Assembly (NCBI GenBank): GCA_018524725.1
Contig: JAEUWP010000358.1
Location: 1-64,000, forward strand
DNA from: Podaxis mareebaensis
Lineage: Eukaryota; Basidiomycota; Agaricomycetes; Agaricales; Agaricaceae
Direction of reading: 5' to 3'
DNA: 64,000 nucleotides
In this document: positions 1-10,560 of the stretch, piece after piece
How the letters are laid out: every line of letters begins with the position of its first letter
Position numbering within the stretch: the stretch's first letter is position 1
Notes under the pieces: model-generated
Databases searched by the model: none
Seen by the model: the letters and a program-made list of their open reading frames with translations, nothing else
What the model was told of the DNA's origin: nothing
Made by a program: the position numbers and the translations under genes

Positions 1-209
1 AATACAAAAAGTTCTTTATCAAAGAAGTCTTCTTTTCTAATAATAGTATGAAAGCTTATCAATCTGTAAAAGTCATATGACTTTTGTTATTACATAAGCA
101 TAGTCAATGACAGAAGGATAACAAACTAAAGACTAAAGCTTTCAAATAAAATAAGAGACAAATAGAGTGAAAACAAAATTAGTAAATGTACAGCGAACAT
201 TTACTAAGT

Positions 210-1022
210 TCATAACACTAAGCCAATGTTCAGGATGGTCTCTTTCCATTGCTTGTAGGATTCAGGCATTGCTTCGATTGGGAATCCTAATATGGTCTTG
301 ATAATGTTGGAGTGTGTATTCTTCTTGAGCAGGAATATAGCGTGTTTGTCATCTGTCTTGGACCTTGTCTTTAATATGTCAAATTTGATAAGGAAGTCTG
401 CCATGTGTTTGTTGTTCTGTCTATATGTCTCAATTCTCCATTCTGCATCACTTTGTTGTCCCTCGTTTCTGAATGTCACCTCTATTTCCTTCCAGAACGT
501 GTCCCACATGAGTGTATCATCGCTGTTCTCCATTTGGTCAAGCTTCATGCTTGCGAATTGTCCTGCAGTCCCTCCTCTCATCTGAGAGAGTACTGCTACT
601 GCCCTTCTGTCAGCATCATCAATCTTGTTGAACTTCAAGAAAAACATCATCGACCTCCACCAGTCATCAAACTGGCTTCTGTTTCCATCAAAAAATCCTG
701 GATCTGGGACCAATGATTTCCCTCCTGTCTGCTGATTTGCTGCTGTTTCTTTGGCCATTTCGATGTTGATGTCTTCTTCGTCTGTTGGTTGTTCTTCATC
801 TGCAGACTCTTCTGGGTCTTCTTCATTCACTGATTCCTCTGGTTGTTCTTCGTCTGCAAGTTCTGGCTGGTCTTTGAGTTCTGACTTGGTAGTCTCTTCA
901 TCGTTGGTGTGCTTGCTTTCTGTAACATCTGAAAACTCTGCCACTGATGGCTCTCTGGTTTGTCCTAGGCTGTACAGTGCTGGTGTTCCTTCTTGACTGT
1001 TCCAAATATTGCTTCCGCTCAT
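210..1022 (-). CDS. Gag-like protein of element A
   Basis: This is an uninterrupted 270-codon ORF directly downstream of the LTR and primer-binding site. The first ~90 residues are acidic and repetitive (several EEQPEES-type units). The rest resembles fungal Ty3 gag, with a block beginning DPGFFDGNRSQFDDWW followed by an alpha-helical capsid-like region to about residue 260. No CCHC zinc knuckle is present before the stop, so either the stop truncates gag or the knuckle lies in a following frame beyond the window. Capsid formation around the element RNA is the family role; the similarity is judged by eye. Confidence 0.65.
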   Translation of the reverse strand: MSGSNIWNSQEGTPALYSLGQTREPSVAEFSDVTESKHTNDEETTKSELKDQPELADEEQPEESVNEEDPEESADEEQPTDEEDINIEMAKETAANQQTGGKSLVPDPGFFDGNRSQFDDWWRSMMFFLKFNKIDDADRRAVAVLSQMRGGTAGQFASMKLDQMENSDDTLMWDTFWKEIEVTFRNEGQQSDAEWRIETYRQNNKHMADFLIKFDILKTRSKTDDKHAIFLLKKNTHSNIIKTILGFPIEAMPESYKQWKETILNIGLVL

Positions 1023-1121
1023 ACACTGAGCCTCACTCCTAATTGAGCACTGCTGTCATGCCTGGTTGTGCCTCGATATACACCCCTAGCTGGGCCTCCC
1101 TTGTTGCAAGGTGAGTTGGTG

Positions 1122-1133
1122 ACACTTTACCAA
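1122..1133 (-). promoter_or_regulatory. Self-priming primer-binding site of element A
   Basis: The minus strand reads TTGGTAAAGTGT here, one base inside the LTR edge. The same 12-mer is found on the plus strand at 1208-1219, so the minus-strand transcript carries the exact complement ACACTTTACCAA at its predicted 5' end, about 33 nt after the TATA box. This is the layout known from the yeast Tf1/sushi retrotransposons, in which the 5' end of the mRNA folds back and primes reverse transcription instead of a tRNA. The pairing is seen in the sequence; its use as primer is inferred. Confidence 0.7.
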
Positions 1134-1134
1134 A

Positions 1135-1394
1135 TGTTACGACCTTTGTATGAACTCAGGTTGCAACTAGGCAAAGACTTGAGGATGAGCAAAGGGGAAA
1201 GAACTAGTTGGTAAAGTGTAAGGAATACAGGTGCTCTACCTAGGGTTTATATACTGTAAGAGGAGTAGCTAAGAATAGATGAAACAGAGAGATGAGTCAG
1301 TGGATGACTAAGGTAAGATGTGATAAGGAGCTGAAACATAAGGTGAAACGGTGCACTGAGTAAGTGTGTACTAAATATAGCTAAGACCATAACA
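1135..1394 (-). repeat. LTR of element A (260 bp)
   Basis: The LTR is bounded by TGTTA at one end and TAACA at the other, so it has the TG...CA ends expected of LTRs. On the minus strand a TATATAAA box lies at 1253-1246, and the predicted transcript start falls about 33 nt downstream near 1219. The inner edge at 1135 is one base from the primer-binding site. The outer edge at 1394 abuts the truncated LTR of element B. The partner LTR is outside the window, so the outer edge is inferred from the terminal dinucleotide and the junction. Confidence 0.75.
1246..1253 (-). promoter_or_regulatory. TATA box in the LTR of element A
   Basis: TATATAAA on the minus strand. It places the transcription start near 1219-1220, which is where the 12-nt complement of the primer-binding site begins. 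Confidence 0.6.
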
Positions 1395-2176
1395 GACTGA
1401 AGAGACCAAGGAGCAACCTTATGAGGACTGGGATTTGATGAAGCACATGATGGTCAGCCTCTGGCAGGAAACCACTGAGTTATGACAGACACTTGACTGG
1501 GAAATGTGCAAGAAGGTAGACAAAGTGTGTCGCTACCATGGAGTATACTTCCCTTGTGATGACAACCTGTGATTGAACGATGAACTTACCACTTCTATTA
1601 TTAGACACTTTTCTATTATTGGACTAGGTATAAGTTTCACCTCCTCTGTCATATTTATGCTGCATCAGATATGTTCACCTTGCAGACTTTTACCCTATGA
1701 CATATGCACTCCCCTTCTATATGCCCATACACCTTATGCCCTATGCCCTATGGTTCCTTTTCCTATGCTCCCCTTTTACTATTCATTCTCTATGCTACAA
1801 TTGATCTACTTCCTTAAGTAGTCATTGGAACTTGTATATGTACATCACTTGGACATGTAGATTAGACAAGTCTAATCTTAACACATGTTACCCACTCTCA
1901 GAACTAGAATAAGTCCTTGAGCAACAGTAGCATGTTAAGTCTACAACTCTTCACCCTTATAGATAGCTTTTCCCTCTCAGGCTTCTTGTCAGCATCTTGT
2001 CCTACAGAGTGTGTGATCTATACAAGTTCACTGCCTAGAGACAATGTGAACAGCCACCCGAGGTTAAACAGAGCAGCTCCTACTGACCTGTATAGAACTA
2101 GGACCTCTGCTTGTCTCTCTTACAAGGATAGGCTCCAACTTAGGCATTGCTCAGCTAAAGAAGAAACCTTGTAACA
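1395..2176 (+). repeat. 5' LTR of element B, left 36 bp lost to element A
   Basis: It matches 9778-10560 along its whole length with only a one-base length difference. Nearly all mismatches are transitions. It ends in TTGTAACA. A TATA-like TATATG (1835-1840) lies 35 nt upstream of a palindrome (1859-1878) whose right half is complementary to the primer-binding site. A short remnant ORF (1917-2174) is only LTR sequence read through and is not a gene. Confidence 0.9.
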
Positions 2177-2188
2177 CCAAGATTAGAC
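2177..2188 (+). promoter_or_regulatory. Self-priming primer-binding site of element B
   Basis: CCAAGATTAGAC follows the LTR edge directly. AAGATTAGAC (2179-2188) is the exact reverse complement of GTCTAATCTT at 1870-1879, about 35 nt after the LTR's TATA-like box, where the transcript should start. No TGG-type tRNA complement is visible. This is a second case of the Tf1/sushi self-priming layout. The half-site is part of a palindrome, so a chance contribution cannot be excluded. Confidence 0.6.
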
Positions 2189-2391
2189 TTCCCTTGTGTG
2201 CTGATCCCACATTGTAACCCTATCCCAACTACCATTCTCATTGCTTTGCACTGTGCCTAAATGACACCAAACCCCCCCCCTTCTTGACTATAATTTGCCC
2301 ATTCATTGTTTGGTGGTCTGGCAAGGAAGCCTGTAATACACCCACTCAATGTTTGATGGTCTGTCAGAAGAAGACCCTCTGACTGTAAACC

Positions 2392-4406
2392 ATGTCAACA
2401 TTTGTCAAGGTGAAGTGTTCTCAATCGACAGAAATTGAACAGCATTCTCAATTAACAGAAATCAACAGAAGTTCTCAATCATCTGAAATCAATAGCCCTG
2501 AGTCATTCACTCCTTTTTCTATTTATTCTACCTTATCATCTTCCTGGACTTCTTCACAGGACAATATTTCCTTTTTCTCCTCAATTCTTACTAAGCTCCA
2601 ACACCTTGATCTCACACTGGATCAGATTCAAGACTTGATTCAAGCCCTCATTGAGAGGAACCTTGAATGTCCTTCCACTCCCCCACTCCCCTCACCATTT
2701 CAGAAAAAGCAGCCACATTACTGGAATGAGTTAGAGCCCAAGATTTAGACAGCAGCAATGAAACAGCTTGATGATCAGCATCTCCTGTCTCACCTATCAT
2801 ATCTCCTGCCAGAACATGACCACTGAGAAGAGTCAGATCTCTTAACCTTGATGAAGTTACCCCTTGGGAACCACAACTTACCACCAATATTAGAGGAAGA
2901 AGAGAAGCAGCTAGAGAATGAAGACAACAGATGTTGACCACTGTCACTATCCCTCCCACTGTTGTACAACCACCTCAGCAACTCACTCGACCTCCAAGTA
3001 TGGCCTCAGTTCCACCCCCATACCAGCAATAACCATCACAATACCCTACTCCCACTCCCCAGCAACCAGTCCAACCCCCACAGTTATCACAACCACTACT
3101 TCCTAGAACAGACTCCACAATGCCAGTCAACCAAGCTGCCACCTTCACATTTGGAAGTAATATTGTGCCCCTGAATCAAAGATTCTTCCAACAACCCCTC
3201 TTCACCAACCCAGTGATTTCTGGACATCAGACAACTGGAGTTGCACAAGGAAATCAGGGAAACCCAACTCAGACTGGAGCAGCTCAGCCAGCAAACCCAC
3301 TGCAAGCAGGAAGCCCTTACCCACCTCCTAGACAACCTCTGCCTGGATGACCACCTTCAGGACCAGGACAACCAGGTCCAAACCCACCACTAGGACTGCT
3401 AGGAGTACTGCCTCCACCACCACCAGGAGTGCCACTACTGGGACCCCCTGTACCAGGGCAACCAGGAGCACCTCCACAGAGATTTGGTTTTTCCCAACAA
3501 GCACAAATGCCTACCACCCCTTCCACACCAAAATGTGAGGCACCACCCTTATATGATGGAGACCTGTGGAAGTACCTGGCATGGAAGCAGCAGTGTGCTC
3601 TGTACATCATTGCCAACCAGCACAAATTCCCTACTGACCATGATGCCATTATATTCATGCTCTACTACATTGGAGGAGCAGTAGAACTATGGAAAACAGA
3701 ATACTTCCACTAACATAACTTCAATGGAGTATTACACCTTGGAACATTCAATGCATTTCAAGACAAGCTCAACAGAGTCTTCCTCCCTTACAACTATACC
3801 AAAGACACTCTCTGATGACTCCACACTCTCAAGCAAAAGCAAAGACCAGTGGACCAGTACATCTCTGAGTTCAAAGTCCTTGAAACCCAAGCAGGGATGG
3901 TCAATCCCCAAGAACTCATCTACCACTTCAGAGAAGGCCTAGACTTCAAAATTGGTCTCAAAACTATTGCCCTCAGATCTGGACTGGACATTGACATCTG
4001 GTTCAAAGCAGTGAGAGCAGCAGAAGAACAATACCACATGGAGAACAACTATTGAGCTAGCCACACCCAAGAATGAACCAATAGAGCTATATCCCAACTG
4101 AAGAAGAAGGCATCCTATAATACAAATTGGTTGAGAAGCCAGGTATATAGAGATCCATATGCCATGGATGTGGACAACCTGGTGCTGGCACTCTCTGAAA
4201 TCATGCTTGAAGAAGACTACCATCTGGAAGAAGATTCCAATGCAGAAGTTAATGAAGTGGAAGAAAACCACAGCATTTTGGAGACATTTCTTCAAAACAT
4301 CCTTATCCCAAAAATGTGCAACAACCTCAAGCAGGGCAAATGTTTCAATTGTAGACAGACAGGACATTTCACTCATGAATGTCCAAAGAAGCCAAATCTG
4401 TCATAA
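2392..4406 (+). pseudogene. Gag region of element B with CCHC zinc knuckle, interrupted
   Basis: The likely start is the ATG at 2392. The first 118 codons are Ser/Gln-rich and stop at 2748. Coding resumes in pieces with a Pro/Gln-rich stretch (about 3120-3500), a capsid-like block (about 3540-4055, containing DGDLWKYLAWKQQ and QYISEFKVLETQAG), and a CCHC zinc knuckle CFNCRQTGHFTHEC at about 4340-4382. The order matches Ty3 gag, which packages element RNA. Several stops and frame changes break it, so no intact gag can be made. Confidence 0.75.
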
Positions 4407-4794
4407 TTGACACAAAACCTACCATGAAATGCCCAAGCAAAGGTTTCCAAGCATAAGCCACCTGTACCCCCTAAACTACCCCATAACAAGGAAAAGCAGC
4501 AGAAGTGAAAAGCCATATTCACCTAGATCAATGAAATAATTCAGGAAGCAGATAATGAAGAAGTCGCTGAAATCTTCACTGAAGTCTCAAACTCCACCAG
4601 TACTCAAGCAAAGGAAATCCAGGATTTTGCCTCAGATGACTAGCCTCCACATCTAGATTGTCTAGAGTAAAGAAAGATGCACCAAAAGACATTTCTTTTC
4701 CTTCCTCCTATTTATTTTCAAACAGACTGATTTCCAATTTCTATCCCTGTCCAAAGGACAAAATTATGCCCCTTCCTTTTCTCAGAATAAAGTA

Positions 4795-7700
4795 TTGGTT
4801 TCTGAATTGTGTTTAAAGACTCATCAATCCAACACCTTTTATTGCCCCATCACTGTACATCTCTCTAAAAAATCCATAGAAGACCTTGCACTAATAGATT
4901 CTGGAGTAGGACAAGATTTTATTGACCATAGGCTGGTTGAGAAATGGAACCTGAAGATGTCACTACTAAAAAAACCAATCAAAGTCAGAAATGCTGATGG
5001 AACTCTTAACAAAGATAAGCAAATCACTCATTTTGTCACCCTCGATTTCACCATCTATAGAAAGCAAATGAAAATGGATTTGCAAGTGATTAATCTAGGA
5101 CAACCCAGAATAATCCTAGGAATTCCTTGGCTCACCAAGTACAACCCTGACATTGACTGGTCAAAACGAACCCTTTCATGGAGATGCCTGATGGAAAATA
5201 CCACACTCTCTTTGATAATCAATAACACACTTTCTGATATTTATGTAAATGAGCTTGAAGAAGATTTCTCTGAGGAAAACTTTACTGAAATCAATGCCAA
5301 GACCTCCCATTCTCAAATACTTGCTCAAGCTGGAGAACAAAAGAAGGAAACCAATCCCAAGAAAATAGTCCCATGGGAATTCCACAAATATCTTGATCTT
5401 TTCTCCCAAAAGAAAAGTGAAAGATTCCCCCCTACTTGGCAATAGGACTACCAGATTGAAACCAAGGAAACTTTCATACCAAAAGCCTTCCCCTCCTACA
5501 AGCTTTCTCTGGCTGAAGAAAAGGAGCTCAACAAATTCCTTGAAGAAAACCTTGTGAAAGGATATATCAGACCCTCAAAATCCCCTATAGCCTCACCATT
5601 TTTCTTTGTATCAAAGAAAGATGGAAAACTCAAGTCTTGCCAGGACTATCAATACCTCAATGAATACACAGTCAAAAATGGCTACCCAATTTCTTCTATC
5701 CAATCCATACTTGACAAGCTACAAGGTTCAAAACACTTCACTACACTCAATGTCAGACTCAGCTATAACAATGTTTGCATTGTAGAAGAAGACAGATGGA
5801 AAGGAGCTTTCCACACCCATCAAGGATTATTCAAACTGACAGTCATGTTTTTTAGAATGTGTAACAGCTTAGCAATATTTCAAAACATGATGGATACCAT
5901 CCTCACCCCCTTCATCTTGCAGAACAAAGTTATCATCTACATGGACAACATCCTTATCCATGCTCCTACCAAAGCCAAACTGCAGAAAACAACATGAGAA
6001 GTATCTAAGATCTTGTGAAAGCATGATCTTTACTTCAAACCAGAGAAATGCAAATTTGAGAAGACAACCCTCACCTATCTTGGATTTATCATCTCTTCCA
6101 ACAAAGTCAAGATGGACCCTGCTAAACTCAAGGGAATAGCAGAGTGGCCTACCCCCAAGACAGTCTGAGACATACAAAAATTCATTGGGTTCTGCAATTT
6201 CTATCACAAATTCATCAAGCACTATGCCCACCTGTCCTTACCCCTCAACACCCTTTTAAAGAAATCCAACACCCCCTTCTGCTAGACAAAGGAAGCTAAT
6301 GATGCATTTAAGAAATTAAAGTAGTGATTCTTAGAGGAACCTATTCTTATCACCCCTGACCCCTTCAAGCCATTCAAAATTCAGACTGATACATTCACCT
6401 ATACCTCTGGAGCAGTCCTCCTCCAGAAAGATTCAAATGGAGTGCTACATCCTTGCTTTTATTACTCCAAACCATTCTCCCAAGCTGAATGAAATTACCA
6501 TATGTTAGAACAAGAGTTCCTAGCCATCATCTGCACCTTACAAGAATGGCATCATTACATTGATGGATCACCCTATGAGATGACAATATGGATGGATCAC
6601 AATAACATCATTCATTGGGCTAAGTTGTCAAAGCTATCAAGATGAACTATTCAATGGTCTGCTACAATCAGCACCTATAAAATCAAGATTCACTACATTT
6701 CCAGATCTAAGAACTGTGCCACTGATGCTTTGTCTAGAAGACCTGACTACACCTCAACAAGTAAAGACATGGAGCTTGAAACTACCAAAGTGGCCATTCC
6801 ACTAGAGAAGTTTCAAACTAGTGACTTCATCAACGCTAATGCAAAACTGGCTAATTCAGGGAGAAATGATGAAATCAACATTGTGGATCTCAATGTTGAA
6901 AATGAAGTCCAAAAAGGAGAAAATGGAACCATAGAATTGGATCAAGAAGGTCACATTCAACTTCCTATGGACTTTGTGCTTAAGAAGCACTTATTATAGC
7001 ATGTACATGATGCACCAGCTGTGAGACACCCCAGAGTCACTGAAACTCTCAGGAAACTTTAAGAATATGTCACCTAGCCTGGCATTTGTGCCTATATCAC
7101 CAACTATGTGAAAGGATGCCTGACTTGCCAGCAGTACAAAATTAACAGATAACCCTTGAAGCCTCCACTACAGCCAATTCCAGGTCTCCAATCATCATGG
7201 CCCTTTGCCCAGATGTCCATAGACCTCATTACAGACCTCTCCAAATCCAATGGATATGATGCAATATTGTCTGTGGTAGACCACAGTCTTATGAAGGGGA
7301 TAATCATAATACCCACTTCTAAATCTACCACTGCTGATCAAATTGCAGACATCTTGATCAAGCACATGCTCACTTGCACAGGAATACCCAACAAAATCAT
7401 TTTGGACAGAGACCCCCAATTTATGGCCAAATCAATACAAGCTATGTTCAAGAAGCTGAATATCAACCATGCCCCCTCTACCACCTATCACCCACAATTG
7501 GACAGATCAACTGAAAGATTTAATCAAGAAATTGAGATGTATCTATTGGCCTATTGCACCTAGAACCCCCACACCTGGTCTGAGCATCTTCCTTTAGTCA
7601 AATTCTCCCATAACTCCAGAACACATGCCAACCACTAGCAAATGCTATTTGAACTCATGTACAGCCACCCACTCAAAGCCTTCCCTACCAAGCTAGCACT

Positions 7701-8260
7701 GATGAACTCCCCATTAGCTGAAGAAAGAATAAACTGGATTATAAATATCTGAAAAGCTGCAAAAATAGCACATGAAACCTCATACAAAAATTATGACAGA
7801 ATAGATACAAATATGCATGCTACCAAAAATAGAACCTGGCCAGAAAGTTTGGCTTGATGCTCAAAATCTCCCAATTCAGGTTGCATCAAGGAAAATTGCT
7901 GCCCATCAACTAGGCCCATTCACTATTATTAGGAAACATGGAAATGTATCCTATAAGCTATCTCTCCCAAAGAGCTGGAAGATACACAATATCTTCCATG
8001 CCCAATATCTCTATCCTGTCACTGAAAATGACATTTATAGTAAACACTTCTCAAGGCCTCTACCTGACCTCATCTAAGGAGAAGAAGAATGAGAAGTTGA
8101 AGCCATAGTGGTGTACTGTCACACCAGAAGACAAGGATTAGAGTTTCTAGTATACTGGAAGGGATATCCAGAATCGGAACAAACCTGGCAAAATTTGACA
8201 GACCTGTGCAATTTCAAGACCTTCCTTGACACTTATAAACTGCAACATAATCCCCACTGA
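4795..8260 (+). pseudogene. Pol region of element B: protease, RT, RNase H, integrase, chromodomain
   Basis: Domains in order: aspartic protease with an ALIDSG motif near 4890; reverse transcriptase (about 5530-6120) whose catalytic box reads YMDN instead of YxDD at 5938-5949; RNase H (about 6370-6700, QTDTFTYTSGAVL); integrase HHCC zinc-binding end (about 7003-7135) and DDE core (about 7200-7540, with VVDH, LDRDPQF and STERFNQE); and a C-terminal chromodomain at about 8096-8240 (VYWKGYPESEQTW). The chromodomain makes it a chromovirus, a group whose chromodomain is thought to steer insertion to marked chromatin. At least ten in-frame stops are present, many at former Arg, Gln or Trp codons. 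Confidence 0.9.
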
Positions 8261-8277
8261 AAACTCAAGCTATTCAA

Positions 8278-9660
8278 ATGTCTTCCATTTCTAACGATAC
8301 CACAACCACTGACTACCCAACCACTCCTACTTCTAATACTTCTTTCACTCGAGCCTCATTGCAGACTCTCATCTCTATTCTACCTACTCCTCTCACTCAT
8401 GAACCAACATCTTCCCTAGAAGATTGCCCCTCAACCCCAGAGTCCCTCTACTGTGAAGAGCAGCAAAGACAAGTCACCAACATTGCCAAAGTCAGGTATC
8501 AAATATCTGAGGCATTCCAACTACATGAAGCACAAAGCACCCAAAAGTGAGCCCTTCTAACTCATGCCCTACAAGAAGCAAGTGATACTACTCTTTCTGT
8601 CACAGTACAACTCAACACTCTATATAAAGATGCTTTTTCCCAAGCAAGAACTGCTCTTAAGCATAGTGGTCAATCAACTGAAGTATTCAACTCTTTCAGG
8701 TTGACTTGGTTTAATGCAATACATTGCCAGCTCCATGCTAACAGACTGGCTGACAAAGTCAGTGCCTGCTTTACTCAGGTTATTGACTTGCCAGGACTTG
8801 ATCAGGAAAGGTGATATCTCCAAGGTGCCCACTACATGATTCTACAAGTGTAAAAGGACATATCTGCTTTTCTCCACCCACAAGTTGGACTTAGATCTGG
8901 CAACATTACTCGCAACCCCTTGCCCCAACAGAACCAAGGAACTACTTCAGTACCTAAGCAACTTCATGATGTGGATTGACAACACCCTGAAGTAGGAACT
9001 TCTGGAGATACAGAATTTATTGTCCCAGATGGCCCTATCCTCACCCTATCCAACTAATACACTACCTGCTACCAATATAGCAATGTGGGTTATAGGGCAG
9101 ATCAATGCACAAGATACTACTGCCCCTTCTGCTGTCACTATGTCCCAGGACACTACCAGAAGTATTGTTTCCTTAATCTCATCAGAACATACCCCTCTTT
9201 CTATTATACCAGAATCCTCACTGACTGAGCCCAACTCACTATGGCCAGACTCACCAAACATACTGCCACTACTGGGCAGCAGGATGGTAGACAAGGAACT
9301 AGTGCTCCCACAGATGATCAATCCCAGATTGCTCACTCCCTAACTCTCTCCCTTTCAACTTCCTCCTCTGCAGCTTGACCCCCATTGTCAGGAGACTCAA
9401 ACTCTCCTTTGCCTATTTGTTTGTGCTGCCACTGAGGCCATACTCTCCTTTGGACAGGACTCACTACTGCCAACAACATCTAAGGACCTTGATTTGCTGA
9501 TAAGTGCCATAACAGATCTCCTCCACACCTCTCCCACTATGCAATCAACAACACCATCATCCCCAGAGCATCTGATTGACACATTCAACCTCGATGATGG
9601 TCAACTCAATTGATCAAACACACCCTCTGAAGCATTATGGACAATACAGGAGAGGGAATG
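8278..9660 (+). pseudogene. Third ORF of element B, between chromodomain and 3' LTR, unknown function
   Basis: One reading frame from the ATG at 8278 stays protein-like to about 9660 apart from stops (first at 8548), giving roughly 460 codons. The N-terminal part is Ser/Thr-rich and then predicted helical (to about 8780). Near 9090-9170 lies a Cys/His cluster, CPFCCHYVPGHYQKYC, with C-x2-C...H-x4-C spacing like a zinc-binding fold. I do not recognise the family. It sits where retroviruses carry env, but I see no signal peptide or membrane segment, so an envelope role is not supported. The stop pattern shows the same decay as pol. Confidence 0.55.
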
Positions 9661-9730
9661 TACAAATATCCTTATGATGATGAAAATGTTACTGGAAGTC
9701 ATTGAGTTGAGTGAGGATGCTTGACATTAT

Positions 9731-9741
9731 GAAGGGGATCA
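9731..9741 (+). promoter_or_regulatory. Polypurine tract of element B
   Basis: GAAGGGGATCA lies directly before the TG of the 3' LTR. A purine run in this position is the expected primer for plus-strand synthesis in LTR elements. Confidence 0.6.
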
Positions 9742-10560
9742 TGTTACAAATATTGCAGACTCCAAGATCACTAAGGAGACCAAAGAGACCAAGGAGCAAC
9801 CTTACAAGGACTGGGATTTGATGAAGCACATGATGGTCAGCCTCTGGCAGGAAACTACTGAGTTACAATAGACACTTGACTGGGAAATGTGCAAGAAGGT
9901 AGACAAAGTATATTGCTACCACAGAGTATACTTCTCTTGCAATGATGACCTGTGATTGAACAATGAACTTACCACTTCTATTATTAGACACTTTTCTATT
10001 ATTGGACCAGGTATAAGTTTCACCTCCTCTGTCATATTTATGCCGTATCAGATATGTTCACCCTTGCAGACTTTTATCCTATGACATATGCACTCCCCTT
10101 CTATATGCTCATACACTTTATGCCCTATGCCCTATAGTTCCTTTTCCTATGCTCCCTTTTTACTATTCATCCTCTATACTACAATTGATCTACTTCCTTA
10201 AGTAGTCATTGGAACTTGCATATGTACATCACTTGGACATGAAGATTAGACAAGTCTAATCTTAATACATGTTACCCACTCTCAGAACTAGAATAAGTCC
10301 TTGAGCAACAGTAGCATGTTAAGTCTACAACTCTTCACCCTTATAGATAGCTTTTCCCTCTCAGGCTTCTCATCAGCATCTTGTCCTATAGAGTGTGCAA
10401 TCTATATGAGTTCACTGCCTAGAGACAATATGAATAGCCATCTGAGGTTAAACAGAGCAGCTCCTACTGACCTGTATAGGACTAGGACCTCTTCTCATCT
10501 CTCTTACAAGGATAGGCTCCAACTTAGGCATTGCTCAGCTAAAGAAGAAACCTTGTAACA
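9742..10560 (+). repeat. 3' LTR of element B (819 bp, complete)
   Basis: It begins TGTTACAA and ends TTGTAACA, a perfect 8-bp inverted terminal repeat. It is the direct repeat of 1395-2176. A perfect 22-bp palindrome, AAGATTAGAC-AA-GTCTAATCTT, lies within it near 10252-10273, in the position corresponding to the predicted transcript start in the 5' copy. It is followed by unrelated AT-rich DNA. Confidence 0.9.

Larger units (their letters stand above)
1..1394 (-). mobile_element. Ty3-type LTR retrotransposon, element A, 5' end only (rest lies left of the window)
   Basis: Reading leftwards from 1394, this stretch holds an LTR (1394-1135), a primer-binding site directly abutting it (1133-1122), a leader of about 100 nt, and a gag ORF (1022-210). 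The element then runs out of the window. It interrupts the 5' LTR of element B: the left 36 bp of that LTR are missing exactly where element A's LTR ends. Element A keeps many more CpG dinucleotides per kb than element B, which agrees with it being the younger insertion. Order and orientation are read directly. The identity as Ty3 rests on the gag ORF, the LTR and the self-priming layout, because no pol is inside the window. Confidence 0.85.
1395..10560 (+). mobile_element. Degenerate Ty3 chromovirus, element B, nearly full length
   Basis: Element B runs from a 5' LTR missing its first 36 bp (1395-2176), through a primer-binding site, gag, protease, reverse transcriptase, RNase H, integrase and chromodomain, then a third ORF, a polypurine tract and a complete 3' LTR (9742-10560). 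All coding parts are in normal Ty3 order but carry many stop codons. CpG is almost absent: I count about 11 in the 7.5 kb internal region. Stops sit mainly at codons one C-to-T or G-to-A change from Arg, Gln or Trp. Methylated-cytosine decay or a RIP-like process would explain this. The element is dead as a source of protein. Confidence 0.92.

Noticed and set aside
751..996. Ser-rich plus-strand ORF of 81 codons
   Set aside because: It is the antisense shadow of the acidic repeats of the gag ORF on the minus strand.
3347..3538. Thr/Arg-rich ORF in the gag region of element B
   Set aside because: It is a frame shadow of the Pro/Gly-rich gag stretch and shows simple-repeat composition only.
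10301..10558. 85-codon ORF in the 3' LTR (also at 1917-2174)
   Set aside because: The same ORF occurs in both LTR copies and ends exactly at the LTR edge. It is LTR sequence, with no domain and no reason to be translated.
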